This document shows positions 50,980-60,676 of a DNA stretch of 64,000 nt, piece by piece. The notes beneath the pieces are model-generated. The model did not search any database. It saw only the letters and a program-made list of their open reading frames with translations, and had not been told where the DNA came from. Position numbers and translations under genes: made by a program. This DNA is from Bacillus sp. ISL-45. GTDB taxonomy: Bacteria; Bacillota; Bacilli; Bacillales; Cytobacillaceae. Location of the stretch: NCBI RefSeq assembly GCF_018613195.1, contig NZ_JAGGQQ010000001.1:108911-172910 (forward strand), read 5' to 3'. Numbering within the stretch: position 1 is the stretch's first letter; each line of letters opens with the position of its first letter.

Positions 50980-51507
50980 ACTATTCCCATAAATCTCATC
51001 ATCTGCCCAGCGTTCTGCAAGTTCTTCTTTTGTGTAAATCACGCGCATTGGATTGCCGCCGACAAAGGCGCCGGCCGGGACGTCTTTGTGGACGAGTGTT
51101 CCGGCGGAGACGATTGCACCGTCACCAATCCTGATGCCTGGCATGATGGTGGAGTTGGCGCCGATCATGACTTCGCTGCCAATCTCGACGTCTCCAAGGC
51201 GGTATTCCTTGATCAGGTATTCATGTGCCAGGATGGTCGTGTTATAGCCAATGACCGTATTGCGGCCAACGGAGATTTTTTCCGGGAACATAACGTCAAG
51301 CATAACCATCAGCGCAAAGGATGTCTGGTCGCCGACCTTCATTCGCAAAAAATTCCGATACAGCCAGTTTTTCATGCCGAGAAACGGCGTATATCGCGCC
51401 ACCTGGATGACAGCGAAGTTTTTGACGACCTTCCAGAACGGGACGGTTTTATAAACATGCCAGAGTGAATTTGCTCCTTCTACTCGATAACGAGTCGTCC
51501 TTCTCAT
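50977..51507 (-). CDS. yvoF: Hexapeptide-repeat acyltransferase (YvoF-like)
   Basis: A 176-residue left-handed beta-helix protein. Repeats run from ISVGRNTVIGYNTTILAHEYLIKEY through VEIGSEVMIGANSTIMPGIRIGDGAIVSAGTLVHKDVPAGAFVGGNP, the acetyl-CoA-binding coil. It begins 1 nt after ppaX and belongs to the hprK-lgt-yvoD-ppaX-yvoF operon. Its acceptor is unknown. Confidence 0.9.
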   Translation of the reverse strand: MRRTTRYRVEGANSLWHVYKTVPFWKVVKNFAVIQVARYTPFLGMKNWLYRNFLRMKVGDQTSFALMVMLDVMFPEKISVGRNTVIGYNTTILAHEYLIKEYRLGDVEIGSEVMIGANSTIMPGIRIGDGAIVSAGTLVHKDVPAGAFVGGNPMRVIYTKEELAERWADDEIYGNS

Positions 51508-51508
51508 T

Positions 51509-52153
51509 TTACACCCCGAGGATTGGCAGGATATCAGCCATATTTTCCAGAATGTAGTCTGGCTTGTATTCCTCTAGATGCTCTCTCCCCTTTATGGACC
51601 AGGCAACTCCTGCCGTTTTAGTACCGGCATTTTTGCCGCCTAGGATGTCATGGTGATTATCTCCAACCATGATTGCGCGATCCGGCGAGGATCCAAGCAT
51701 GTCCAATGCTTTTAAAAGCGGCTCCGGATCCGGCTTCGCTTTTTCAACGTGGTCAAGTGCGACGACAACCTCGAAAAACTCATCCAATCCGGTCAGCTTC
51801 AAGCCCATTTGAACTACATCAGACCGCTTAGTGGTGACGATTCCCAAATGGAAGCCGCTTTCCTTCAGCGTCCTGACTGTTTCATACACTCCCTCGAAAC
51901 CTTTTACCAACAGGTCGTGGTTTGCCAGGTTGTAAGTACGGTAGGTGGTGATCATATCCTCGTAGCCTTCAGGATCCAGCTTCTCGAATGATTCTTTTAA
52001 AGACGGCCCGAGAAACGGAAGGACATCCTCCCTTTCGTACTGGCCGGGATAATAGGTTTCCATTGTATGGAGAAAAGATGAAATAATCAGTTCGTTCGTA
52101 TCAATTAAAGTCCCGTCAAGATCGAACAGGACTGTATCTATTTTATTGCTCAT
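51509..52153 (-). CDS. ppaX: Pyrophosphatase PpaX
   Basis: A 214-residue HAD phosphatase that hydrolyses pyrophosphate, including that released by HprK when it dephosphorylates P-Ser-HPr. [20 protein letters not shown] is motif [16 protein letters not shown] motif II, and [39 protein letters not shown] motifs III and IV. It overlaps yvoD by 11 nt. Confidence 0.95.
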   Translation of the reverse strand: MSNKIDTVLFDLDGTLIDTNELIISSFLHTMETYYPGQYEREDVLPFLGPSLKESFEKLDPEGYEDMITTYRTYNLANHDLLVKGFEGVYETVRTLKESGFHLGIVTTKRSDVVQMGLKLTGLDEFFEVVVALDHVEKAKPDPEPLLKALDMLGSSPDRAIMVGDNHHDILGGKNAGTKTAGVAWSIKGREHLEEYKPDYILENMADILPILGV

Positions 52154-53087
52154 ATACTGCTTCCTTTCTTTTTGCGATGTCCGCGCGGTTCCAGATGATT
52201 GCGACTGTTATCGTCAATAATATTGCCACACCAAGGCGGATCAATAACAGCGGCAGCACTGGAATTCCAAGCGGAATAAAAATTAAAGTATCTTCAACGA
52301 CCGCATGGCAGGCAACAAGGAAAATGAACGCAAGCGTAACATCCTTTTTGCTGACTCCATCCTCCTGGACTGCCTGGATCATCACGCCCGCGCCATATGC
52401 AAGCCCGATCAGCAGGCCGGCCGCCATCGTCGTCGAGGTGTTCTCCTTCATGCCGAGCGCTCTTGTCATCGGTGCCATCCATCTTGAAAAAACGGCAAGC
52501 CACTGCTTATCCTTCATGATCTGCACAACCACCATCAGCGGGATGACGATGATGGCCAGCTGGAAAATGCCAAGTCCTGCCTTTGTTATGCCTTCAAGCA
52601 GGATCGCTCCCCATCCCGAAACCTCTTCGCTTTTAGCAGGGACCATTCCATATTGTGCGAGTTCAGACCCGCCGTTCCAGACAAGATTGATGACCACTGC
52701 GGATAAAAATGCAAGTCCGAGACGAACCAGGACGATAGCCCACAGCTTGACGCCTACCTTGACGGCTACACTCGATTCTACCAGCATATTATGCGAAAAG
52801 CTCAGCATCACCGCGATGATGAAGACTTCTTTTACCGTCAAATCAAGCGTCAGGATGGCTCCAATGGCCGCGTATAAATTAAGGAAGTTCCCGATGACAA
52901 GCGGAATCGCCGCATCTCCTGACAGCCCGAGCAGCGACATTAATGGCGTGATCAGTTTGATTACCCACGGCAGGACAGGAGTGTATTGAAGGACCGACAC
53001 AATCAAGGTGACGGGAAAGATGACCTTCCCGAGCGCCCATGTTGTGTTCAAGCCAACCATCAACCCTCTTTTTAATGTAGAACCCAT
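52143..53087 (-). CDS. yvoD: Nucleoside-recognition-domain membrane protein (YvoD-like)
   Basis: A 314-residue integral membrane protein with eight or more hydrophobic segments. It carries two Gate (nucleoside recognition) domains with matching [16 protein letters not shown] and [20 protein letters not shown] segments; [23 protein letters not shown] is the second-half hallmark. Transport function is likely but unproven. It lies between lgt and ppaX. Confidence 0.9.
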   Translation of the reverse strand: MGSTLKRGLMVGLNTTWALGKVIFPVTLIVSVLQYTPVLPWVIKLITPLMSLLGLSGDAAIPLVIGNFLNLYAAIGAILTLDLTVKEVFIIAVMLSFSHNMLVESSVAVKVGVKLWAIVLVRLGLAFLSAVVINLVWNGGSELAQYGMVPAKSEEVSGWGAILLEGITKAGLGIFQLAIIVIPLMVVVQIMKDKQWLAVFSRWMAPMTRALGMKENTSTTMAAGLLIGLAYGAGVMIQAVQEDGVSKKDVTLAFIFLVACHAVVEDTLIFIPLGIPVLPLLLIRLGVAILLTITVAIIWNRADIAKRKEAVYEQ

Positions 53088-53162
53088 CGAAGCATCTCTC
53101 CCATGTTTTTATGCCTTGATTCATTTTATTTGCCGGTTTCCACTTTTAGTAATTCGAAAATT

Positions 53163-53975
53163 CTAGTTCTCTAAATAGCGTACTTTTGAATAACCTTTGA
53201 CTCTTCTGAAAATCCATAAGCCGATCGCCAGTAAAATCAATGCAATCGAGATAGTCTGGGCAATCCGCAATGATTCTGTCAGCATCAGGCTGTCCGTGCG
53301 CATTCCCTCAACAAAGAAACGGCCGATTGAATACCAGATGACATAGCTGAGGAAAATTTCTCCGCGGCCAAGGTTGACCCTGCGCAATGACATCAGCAGG
53401 ATGAAACCAAGCAGATTCCAGATTGATTCATACAAGAATGTTGGATGATAATATGTTCCATTGATATACATCTGGTTGATGATGAACTCGGGCAGGTACA
53501 GATTCTCCAAAAATGCCCTTGTTACTTCCCCGCCATGAGCTTCCTGGTTCATGAAGTTGCCCCACCGCCCAATTGCCTGTCCAAGGATGATGCTCGGCGC
53601 TGCGATGTCCGCAAGCTTCCAAAACGAAACATCCCGTGACTTCGTAAAGAAATAAGCAGTGACAACAGATCCGATCAACGCACCGTGAATCGCGATGCCG
53701 CCATTCCAGACCTTGAAAATCTCGCCTGGATACTGTGCGTAATAATCCCATTGAAAGATTACATAGTAAAGTCTCGCTGATAAGATCGCAATCGGTATGG
53801 CCCAGAGCATCAGATCCGCAAAAATATCTTTTGGCAGACCGCGGCGTTCACCTTCCCGCATGGCAATCCACAATGAAAGCGCAATTCCAAGTCCGATGAT
53901 GACGCCATACCAGTGCACCTGGATCGGCCCGAGCGAAAAGGCAATCGGGTCGATTGGCTGAATATTTTTTTCCAT
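53163..53975 (-). CDS. lgt: Prolipoprotein diacylglyceryl transferase
   Basis: A 270-residue membrane enzyme with about seven helices that attaches diacylglycerol to lipoprotein Cys. [19 protein letters not shown] (YGxxxxxG), the core HGGEVTRAF with the preceding [17 protein letters not shown] signature (about 140-155), [12 protein letters not shown] and [13 protein letters not shown] are present. It lies downstream of hprK, although repeat C copy 3 and 500 bp now separate the two. Confidence 0.97.
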   Translation of the reverse strand: MEKNIQPIDPIAFSLGPIQVHWYGVIIGLGIALSLWIAMREGERRGLPKDIFADLMLWAIPIAILSARLYYVIFQWDYYAQYPGEIFKVWNGGIAIHGALIGSVVTAYFFTKSRDVSFWKLADIAAPSIILGQAIGRWGNFMNQEAHGGEVTRAFLENLYLPEFIINQMYINGTYYHPTFLYESIWNLLGFILLMSLRRVNLGRGEIFLSYVIWYSIGRFFVEGMRTDSLMLTESLRIAQTISIALILLAIGLWIFRRVKGYSKVRYLEN

Positions 53976-53995
53976 TTGATTTCCCCTTTTTCACA

Positions 53996-54315
53996 AGAAA
54001 AGCGCATGCGCCTTATCCAGCCCTGACAAGCGCTGTCCGCCTAAAACCGCCACGTCCTGTGGCTGGCGGATCAGCACATCGTGTGCCGCAGAGGGCCGAC
54101 CGGTGAAGTCGTTCTTTGACTTCAATGGGCGGACCGAACTTGAAAAGCGTAGGCGACTGCCCAACTCCGACAAGCGCTGGAGGGCCTGACAGTGAAGTCG
54201 TTCTTTGACTTCATTGGCAGGACCGAAGCGTCTCGAGGAGTTAGGAGCCTCAGCTAGACAAGCGACTCGAGGAGCTAGGCGCTGAAGCTGGACAATTCTC
54301 GAAGTGAATTTTATA
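53996..54315 (+). repeat. Dispersed repeat family C, copy 2 (longest)
   Basis: From AAAAGCGCATGCGCCTTATCCAGCCC to GCTGGACAATTCTCGAAGTGAATTTTATAT. It contains GTGAAGTCGTTCTTTGACTT twice, so part of the unit is duplicated internally. It separates hprK from lgt. Confidence 0.8.
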
Positions 54316-54370
54316 TATATATTAAAATTTAATAATTAGAAAGTCACTCTTACCAACACTTTGGCTGTTT

Positions 54371-54390
54371 TTAATCAAACGTTTGATTAA
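54371..54390. promoter_or_regulatory. Perfect 20-bp palindrome
   Basis: TTAATCAAACGTTTGATTAA is perfectly self-complementary, with a form typical of TetR/AcrR-type operators. It lies about 100 bp beyond the hprK stop and has no neighbouring gene start, so its role is unclear. Confidence 0.5.
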
Positions 54391-54488
54391 GGCTTCATTC
54401 TTAAACCTGATTGCTTTAACTTACGAGTGCCTCTTGAAAAAGGCCCCACTTCATTCATGCAATTACTTAGAACAGCTTTGATTACTTC

Positions 54489-55424
54489 TTAATGTTCATC
54501 ATGGTCGCCGTCTTCAATGACATCGGACAGCCTGTTGGTGAATTGCTCTGCTGCATTGACGCCCATGCGCTTCAGCCTGAAGTTCATCGCTGCTACCTCG
54601 ATAATGACAGCAAGGTTTCGGCCTGGACGTACAGGAATCGTCAGCTTGGTTATATCAGTGTCGAGAATTTTCATCTTCTCTTCATCAAGGCCCAGTCTGT
54701 CATAGGATTTTTTCTGATCCCAGATTTCGAGATCAATGATAAGTGAAATCCGTTTATGGGAACGTACGGCACCTGCACCGAACAGCGTCATCACATTGAT
54801 GATTCCTACCCCGCGGATTTCCAGAAGATGCTCAATCAAATCCGGCGAATTTCCGACCAGAGTCCCGATATCCTCCTGGCGGATTTCAACACAATCATCC
54901 GCTACGAGGCGATGTCCCCTTTTTACCAGTTCGAGCGCTGTTTCACTTTTACCAACACCGCTTTTACCGGTGATCAGGACGCCAATTCCATATAAATCGA
55001 CCAATACCCCGTGAACAGCAGTCGTAGGGGCCAGCTTGCTTTCTAGATAGTTTGTCAGGTGACTTGAAAGCCTCGTGGTTTTTTGCTTTGAGCGCAAGAG
55101 TGGCACCGATTCTCGTTCAGCTGCCTCGACCAGTTCAACAGGTACCTCCATGTCTCTTGTGACAATGATACCTGGAGTAATATCAGTACATAGCTTTTGC
55201 ATCCGCTCAGCCCTGTCGCGAGGAGCCAATTTCTCAAAGAAGGTCAGCTCTGTCTTTCCGAGAAGCTGCAGGCGCTCCGCAGGGTAATACTCAAAATAAC
55301 CAGCGATTTCGAGCCCTGGTCTTGAAATATCAGTAGTCGTAATCGGACGATTGATTCCTTCCTCTCCGCTTACCAATTCCATGTCGAATTTCTTGATGAG
55401 GTCTTTAGTACGGACTTTTGGCAA
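54489..55424 (-). CDS. hprK: HPr kinase/phosphorylase
   Basis: A 311-residue bifunctional enzyme that phosphorylates HPr and Crh at Ser46 and reverses it with phosphate. [19 protein letters not shown] opens it, then the Walker [31 protein letters not shown] (near residue 155) and the signature [21 protein letters not shown]. The start is a TTG at 55424 with AAAGGAGGAAC upstream, giving the family length (about 310); an upstream in-frame ATG at 55460 would add 12 unlike residues. crh, its partner, is at 35740. Confidence 0.96.
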   Translation of the reverse strand: MPKVRTKDLIKKFDMELVSGEEGINRPITTTDISRPGLEIAGYFEYYPAERLQLLGKTELTFFEKLAPRDRAERMQKLCTDITPGIIVTRDMEVPVELVEAAERESVPLLRSKQKTTRLSSHLTNYLESKLAPTTAVHGVLVDLYGIGVLITGKSGVGKSETALELVKRGHRLVADDCVEIRQEDIGTLVGNSPDLIEHLLEIRGVGIINVMTLFGAGAVRSHKRISLIIDLEIWDQKKSYDRLGLDEEKMKILDTDITKLTIPVRPGRNLAVIIEVAAMNFRLKRMGVNAAEQFTNRLSDVIEDGDHDEH

Positions 55425-55552
55425 AGAAGTTCCTCCTTTATTTAGCACGTTAATTTCCATATGGTCACAATACCTTTTATTTTAGCACTTTTTCATGAAG
55501 AACCAAATACAAGAAGATAAAAAACAGCTTTGGCTCGTTACAATCATCCTAA

Positions 55553-55624
55553 ATTGGTATTATCCACTTCACTCCTGGTAATACCAAAGCTATATTTTTT
55601 CAAAAAGGTATAGACAACTATACA
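55553..55624 (+). promoter_or_regulatory. murP promoter region with GntR/NagR-type operator sites
   Basis: GGTATAGACAACT (55607-55619) contains the GGTATAGACA core also found before nagA. ATTGGTATTATCCACT (55553-55568) is a partial match, and TGGTAATACCA (55576-55586) is a palindrome that pairs with TTGGTATTA. The TATACA at 55619-55624 can be the -10. The known NagR sites of B. subtilis have a similar ATTGGTATAGA-type sequence. Confidence 0.6.
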
Positions 55625-55699
55625 GTAGGCTTGTTATCATCTGAATGTAAGCGAATTCATTTAGTTTTTGATTATTTTACACTAAGAGGGGGAAACACC

Positions 55700-57073
55700 A
55701 TGCGTAATGAAGAACGCCTGGCAAGGGAGATACTTGAGCAGCTTGGCGGCGCGGACAATATTGCAGATGTTGCTTCGTGCATGACACGGCTTCGCGTAAA
55801 GCCGGCAGACTACAGTAAAGTCGATCTCGCTGCCATCAAGAAAATTGATGGCGTACTCGGTGTCGTTGAAGAAGAGACATTACAGATTATTCTGGGACCC
55901 GGGATTGTCACCAAAGTGGCGAATGAAGTTTCTGAAATAACCGGCAAGACATCAAGATTAGTAGATGAAGAAGACCCAAATCCATTCGAGGGACTTGCGG
56001 GCCGCACAAAGAATGACTTGAACAAGAAAAACGCGACTCCGTTCAAGCTATTCCTGCGCAGGATCGCCAGCATCTTCATTCCGCTGATTCCGGCGATTGT
56101 CGCTTCCGGTTTGATTGCGGGAATAACGAATGTAATTGTCCGTTCTGGTGCTGACCCTGAATCTTCACTGATCCAGATTCTGAACCTGATCGGCTGGGGT
56201 ATCTTTGGTTATCTTGGAGTATTTGTCGGTATCAATACGGCTCGGGAATTCGGCGGCTCACCTGCCCTTGGCGGCGCTGCAGGAATCCTGATTATCAATC
56301 CTGGACTTGCCAATATCACCTTGTTTGGCGAAGCGCTGGTACCTGGCCGCGGCGGTCTGATTGGCGTCATGCTTGCTGCAGTTTTTATTGCAATGCTTGA
56401 AAAACGGATTCGTAAAATCGTTCCGTCTTCATTGGATATTATCTTTACTCCTACTCTATCATTGTTGATTACTGGTGTTGCTACACTGTTCATCCTGCAG
56501 CCTGTCGGCGGCTGGATTTCCGACCTCATCACAAAAGGCTTGCTTGGCCTTCTGGATGTCGGCGGAATCCTGGCAGGACTGGTTCTTGCCGGAACATTCC
56601 TTCCTCTTGTAGTTACAGGTTTGCACCAGGGCTTGACTCCTGTGCATATGGAATTAATCAACACGATTGGCGATGACCCGCTGCTGCCAATCCTGGCAAT
56701 GGGCGGTGCTGGCCAGGTAGGCGCGGCATTCGCGATTTATTTTAAAACAAAGAATGAGAGACTTAAAAAGGTCATTAAGGGCGGACTGCCAGTAGGTATG
56801 CTTGGCATCGGCGAACCGCTTATCTTCGGGGTTACCCTGCCGCTGGGCCGTCCTTTCATCACGGCATGCCTTGGCGCAGCAGTTGGAGGAGCCTTCCAGG
56901 CATTTTTCAAAATCGCAACAATTGCCATTGGTGTTTCTGGTATCCCGCTTGCATTCCTGGTTCATACAAATCAAATCATTCTCTACCTGATCGGCTTGTT
57001 GATTGCCTATGCCTTCGGATTTATTTTCACATGGCTGTTCGGCTTCAAGGAAGAAATGGCTAAAGATATTTAG
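55700..57073 (+). CDS. murP: PTS EIIBC transporter, probably N-acetylmuramic acid-specific (MurP)
   Basis: A 457-residue EIIBC. The IIB domain (about 1-85) has the phosphoryl Cys in VASCMTRLRVKPADYSKVD (near residue 28). The IIC domain (about 105-450) has ten or so helices, RIASIFIPLIPAIVASGLIAGI and MLGIGEPLIFGVTLPLGRPFI with the substrate-contact GEP. There is no IIA domain, as in MurP, which borrows EIIA-Glc. Specificity is inferred from mupG and murQ downstream; a trehalose- or sucrose-type EII would lack those neighbours. The ATG at 55700 follows GAGGGGG. Confidence 0.85.
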   Translation: MRNEERLAREILEQLGGADNIADVASCMTRLRVKPADYSKVDLAAIKKIDGVLGVVEEETLQIILGPGIVTKVANEVSEITGKTSRLVDEEDPNPFEGLAGRTKNDLNKKNATPFKLFLRRIASIFIPLIPAIVASGLIAGITNVIVRSGADPESSLIQILNLIGWGIFGYLGVFVGINTAREFGGSPALGGAAGILIINPGLANITLFGEALVPGRGGLIGVMLAAVFIAMLEKRIRKIVPSSLDIIFTPTLSLLITGVATLFILQPVGGWISDLITKGLLGLLDVGGILAGLVLAGTFLPLVVTGLHQGLTPVHMELINTIGDDPLLPILAMGGAGQVGAAFAIYFKTKNERLKKVIKGGLPVGMLGIGEPLIFGVTLPLGRPFITACLGAAVGGAFQAFFKIATIAIGVSGIPLAFLVHTNQIILYLIGLLIAYAFGFIFTWLFGFKEEMAKDI

Positions 57074-57253
57074 AAAAGCGCAAGCGCCTTGATCAGCCCC
57101 GACAAGCGTTGGAGGGGCTAACAGTGAAGTCGTTCTTTGACTTTATTGGCAGGATCGAAACGACTCGAGCTGCTCAAAGCTGACGCTTCTCGCAAGATAC
57201 TCGAGGAGCAAATTCGAGGATGAAAACTGGCTAGGCGCTGGAGCTGGACACTA
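57073..57253 (+). repeat. Dispersed repeat family C, copy 3
   Basis: Runs from GAAAAGCGCAAGCGCCTTGATCAGCCCC to GGCGCTGGAGCTGGACAC. It begins at the murP stop codon and splits murP from mupG. Confidence 0.8.
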
Positions 57254-57300
57254 ATCTTGGTGCAAAGGTTTGCACTAATATAGTAAAAAACAAATAGAGA

Positions 57301-57326
57301 AAAGGAGGAAAATTTTTTCCTCCTTT
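57301..57326 (+). terminator. Perfect 12-bp hairpin between murP and mupG
   Basis: AAAGGAGGAAAA pairs with TTTTCCTCCTTT around TT. The following tail is C/T-rich, so termination may be partial. It could also be an RNA-processing site. Confidence 0.45.
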
Positions 57327-57365
57327 CTTCTTGTCTATTAAATTGTCTTGATTGGAGGGATTGCC

Positions 57366-58451
57366 ATGCTTGGCATTTCCGTATATTTGAACAAGGAGCG
57401 GATGGAGAAGAATGCTGCCTGGATTGAAAAAGCAGCTGTATACGGCCTTAACTCAATTTTCACCTCCTTGCATATTCCAGAAGATAACCCCGCTGACTAC
57501 AAAGAGCTCTTGCAAAAGCTCGGTTCCCTGGCGAAAAAGCACAACATGGAGCTGATGGCCGATGTATCTCCCCGCTCATTGGATTATCTCGGGCTGGACT
57601 GGGATCATTATGACGAACTGCTTCATTGGGGACTATCAGGAATTAGGGCTGATTATGGATTTACAACCATGCAGATTGTGGAGCTCTCGCATAAAATGAA
57701 GATAGGGATCAACGCCAGCACCGTAACAAAGGAAGAACTTCTGGCATGGATTGATGCTGGTTTAAATACCGGAAACGTCGAAGCGTGGCACAATTTTTAT
57801 CCAAGGCCCGAAACAGGATTGGACAAGGAGTTCCTGATTGAAAGAAATAAAATGCTCCGTTCTGTTGGCATTTCGACAATGGCTTTCGTTCCAGGGGACA
57901 ATGATTTTCGCGGGCCGCTGTTTTCTGGCCTCCCAACGCTGGAAAAGCACCGCGGCCAGATGCCGCTCATAGCTGCAGCAGAGCTGATGGTTTCTTGTTT
58001 TACAGATAAAATCTTGATTGGGGACCACTCTGTAACAGATGAACAGCTGGAGTTACTAGCTTTTCTTGGTGAAAAAGTCATTCCGCTTCGGATTGAGGCC
58101 GAAAGCTGGGAGCACTCCGAACTAATTAACAGGCCGCTGACCAACCGCATGGATCCTGCCCGCGATGTGATAAGAGCCGTTGAATCACGTTCCTTTGCCT
58201 CAATAGGAGAAAAACTGATTCCACCTTATAATCAACAGGAAAGGCAACGCGGGACTATCACTTTTGACAACGAGCTGTACGGGCGGTATGCAGGCGAGCT
58301 GCAAATTGCCGTCAATGACCTGCCCCGGGATGAAAAAGTGAATTGCATCGGAAAAGTAGTTCAAGAAGACTTGCCTTTGCTTTCAGAGATCAAAGCAGGG
58401 CAAAAATTTCAATTTATTGTGAGGGATGGACATGGAGATTGCGAAGCTTAA
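57366..58451 (+). CDS. mupG: 6-phospho-N-acetylmuramidase MupG (DUF871)
   Basis: A 361-residue TIM-barrel plus cyclophilin-like protein of the DUF871 family, shown in Staphylococcus to cut MurNAc-6P-GlcNAc. Conserved parts are LGISVYLNKERMEKN, FTSLHIPEDN, LMADVSPRSLDYLGL, RADYGFTTMQIVELS, NASTVTKEELLAW, WHNFYPRPETGLDKEFL and FVPGDNDFRGPLFSGLPTLEKHR. The ATG at 57366 follows TTGGAGGGA. It overlaps murQ by 20 nt. It releases MurNAc-6P for MurQ and GlcNAc. Confidence 0.92.
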   Translation: MLGISVYLNKERMEKNAAWIEKAAVYGLNSIFTSLHIPEDNPADYKELLQKLGSLAKKHNMELMADVSPRSLDYLGLDWDHYDELLHWGLSGIRADYGFTTMQIVELSHKMKIGINASTVTKEELLAWIDAGLNTGNVEAWHNFYPRPETGLDKEFLIERNKMLRSVGISTMAFVPGDNDFRGPLFSGLPTLEKHRGQMPLIAAAELMVSCFTDKILIGDHSVTDEQLELLAFLGEKVIPLRIEAESWEHSELINRPLTNRMDPARDVIRAVESRSFASIGEKLIPPYNQQERQRGTITFDNELYGRYAGELQIAVNDLPRDEKVNCIGKVVQEDLPLLSEIKAGQKFQFIVRDGHGDCEA

Positions 58452-59346
58452 CACAGAACAGCAAAACCCGAAAACAATGAATATCGACTTGATGTCGACA
58501 GAGGAAATCATCACCATCATTAACCAGGAGGACACCCTTGTTCCTAACGTGCTCGCAAGGCAGGTTCCGAACATTTCGGAGGTTGTCGATAGGATTGTAG
58601 CTGCCTTCAAAAAAGGTGGCCGTCTGATTTATATTGGTGCCGGGACTTCCGGACGACTCGGAATCATCGATGTTTCCGAATGCCCTCCGACGTTCGGAAC
58701 CGACCCAGGGCTTGTCATCGGAATCATAGCCGGCGGCAAGGAAGCAATGACCGAAGCAATCGAAGGTGTCGAGGATGACAAACAGCAGGGTGAGGCCGAC
58801 CTGCAAAACATCAATCTTACAGATGAAGATATTGTTGTCGGAATCGCTGCCAGCGGACGCACACCCTATACAATCGGCGCGCTGGAATATGCCAAGAAAA
58901 TCGGTGCCCTTACCGTATCTGTCGTTTGCAGCAAGGATTCCGAAATGGAGAAAATCTCCGACCACACAATCGCCGCAGTCACAGGGCCGGAAGTCATCAC
59001 CGGTTCAACAAGGATGAAAGCAGGTACTGCCCAGAAACTGATTCTGAACATGCTCTCTACCGCAGCGATGATCAAATTGGGCAAAGTGTATGGCAACCTG
59101 ATGGTTGATGTCCAGATGACGAACGAAAAACTACATAACCGCGCCGTTAATATTGTCAAGATGGCAACCGGCGCTTCTGATGAAGAAGCAAGAGCAGCGA
59201 TCAAGGAGCAAAACTATCATACAAAAGCTGCCATCCTCCAAATCACTACAGGACTTAGGGGAACTGAGGCAAAAGAATTATTGGAAAAGCATGACGGCTA
59301 CCTGAGGGACGCCATCAGCGATTTTTACAAAGGCAGCACAAAATAG
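58432..59346 (+). CDS. murQ: N-acetylmuramic acid 6-phosphate etherase MurQ
   Basis: A 304-residue SIS-domain lyase converting MurNAc-6P into GlcNAc-6P and lactate. LNTEQQNPKTMNIDLMST opens it, then YIGAGTSGRLGIIDVSECPPTFGTDP (phosphosugar-binding SIS motif), GGKEAMTEAIEGVEDD, GIAASGRTPYTIGAL and TRMKAGTAQKLILNMLST. The ATG at 58432 has GAGGG upstream; an ATG two codons earlier is less well spaced. GlcNAc-6P is handed to NagA next door. Confidence 0.97.
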   Translation: MEIAKLNTEQQNPKTMNIDLMSTEEIITIINQEDTLVPNVLARQVPNISEVVDRIVAAFKKGGRLIYIGAGTSGRLGIIDVSECPPTFGTDPGLVIGIIAGGKEAMTEAIEGVEDDKQQGEADLQNINLTDEDIVVGIAASGRTPYTIGALEYAKKIGALTVSVVCSKDSEMEKISDHTIAAVTGPEVITGSTRMKAGTAQKLILNMLSTAAMIKLGKVYGNLMVDVQMTNEKLHNRAVNIVKMATGASDEEARAAIKEQNYHTKAAILQITTGLRGTEAKELLEKHDGYLRDAISDFYKGSTK

Positions 59347-59350
59347 GCCT

Positions 59351-59422
59351 GTCTATACCTTGTCGGATTCAGAACATATCATTTACGCTGGTATAGACAA
59401 CCCCGGCAGGTATTTGTATAAT
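59351..59422 (+). promoter_or_regulatory. nagA promoter with inverted NagR-type operators
   Basis: TAGACA (59394-59399) and TATAAT (59417-59422) with a 17-bp spacer form the promoter. GGTATAGAC (59390-59398) overlaps the -35, and the inverse GTCTATACC lies at 59351-59359. The same core occurs before murP. NagR, encoded downstream, is the likely binder, released by GlcN-6P or GlcNAc-6P. Confidence 0.8.
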
Positions 59423-59479
59423 GAGAGTGACAGAAGATAAGAAAAGAAGACCAAGGACACAACTTTCAGGTGATATAGA

Positions 59480-60652
59480 ATGAAGGATTTAATGCTCATC
59501 AATGCCAGCGTTTTAACACAAGAGGGCATTATTGAAAAAGGATTCATTTATATTAAGGATGGGAAAATTGCCGAAACAGGGCTTGCCTCCTCCCTCCCCC
59601 AACATCCGGCCGATGTCATCGAGCTTCCTGAGGACAGCACCATTGTACCAGGATTTATCGATGTGCATATCCACGGTGCTGGCGGGGCGGACACGATGGA
59701 TGCGACCATTGACGCATTGACGACGATGGCATCAACCCTGTCTGCTGAAGGAACCACAAGTTTCCTGGCAACGACAATCACCCAGGATCAAAAAGCAATA
59801 CTGAAAGCATTGGATAATGCTGCCGATTATATCAGCTATCATAATAAGCCTGGTAAAGCAGAGGTGCTCGGGATTCATTTGGAAGGGCCTTTCATCAACG
59901 AGTCACGCAAAGGAGCACAGCCTGCCGAACACATCATCACACCTGATATCGAGCTGTTCGCGAAGATGCAGGAGGCTTCCAGAAATAATATCAGGCTCGT
60001 GACACTCGCTCCGGAAAAAGAAAATGGCAATAAGCTGATTGCATACCTGGCCGAAAATGGTGTCATTGCCTCGGTTGGCCATTCAGATGCCACTTATGGA
60101 CAGATGGCTGAAGCAGTGAAGGCTGGGGCTACGCATGTGACGCATTTATTCAATGGCATGCGCGGGATGCATCATCGAGACCCAGGCGTTGCGGGTGCCG
60201 CGCTGTTATTTGACGAATTAAAAATTGAGATGATTGCTGATGGAATCCATGTCGTTCCCGAAATGCTCGACTTATCGATCCGCGCCAAAGGAACGGATGG
60301 AGTCATTTTAATTACTGACTCAATGAGGGCGAAGTGCCTTAAAAATGGCACCTATGACCTTGGAGGACAAGAAGTTAGTGTCGCGGACGGAAAAGCTCTT
60401 CTAGCTGACGGCACACTGGCTGGCAGTATTTTAAAAATGAAAGACTCTTTAAAAAATATGATGGAATTCACTGGCATCAGCCTAACAGAAGCAGTGAAAC
60501 TCGCCAGCGAGAATCCCGCCAGGCAGCTGAAGGTTTTTGACCGGAAAGGAAGTATTGCTTCAGGTAAGGACGCTGACCTTGTCGTACTGGACCGTAACCA
60601 TGAGGTTGCCATGGCGTTTTGCCGGGGAGTTGCAAGCTATACCCGTTATTAG
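59480..60652 (+). CDS. nagA: N-acetylglucosamine-6-phosphate deacetylase
   Basis: A 390-residue amidohydrolase. PGFIDVHIHGAGGADTMD is the first metal/structural motif, HLEGPFINESRKGAQP the metal Glu, GHSDATYGQMAEAVKAGATHVTHLFNGMRG the metal His residues, and LITDSMRAK the catalytic Asp. It converts GlcNAc-6P from MurQ or a GlcNAc PTS into GlcN-6P. It is the first gene of nagA-nagB-nagR. Confidence 0.96.
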   Translation: MKDLMLINASVLTQEGIIEKGFIYIKDGKIAETGLASSLPQHPADVIELPEDSTIVPGFIDVHIHGAGGADTMDATIDALTTMASTLSAEGTTSFLATTITQDQKAILKALDNAADYISYHNKPGKAEVLGIHLEGPFINESRKGAQPAEHIITPDIELFAKMQEASRNNIRLVTLAPEKENGNKLIAYLAENGVIASVGHSDATYGQMAEAVKAGATHVTHLFNGMRGMHHRDPGVAGAALLFDELKIEMIADGIHVVPEMLDLSIRAKGTDGVILITDSMRAKCLKNGTYDLGGQEVSVADGKALLADGTLAGSILKMKDSLKNMMEFTGISLTEAVKLASENPARQLKVFDRKGSIASGKDADLVVLDRNHEVAMAFCRGVASYTRY

Positions 60653-60676
60653 TAGCATTAAAAAGAGGTGACTTGT

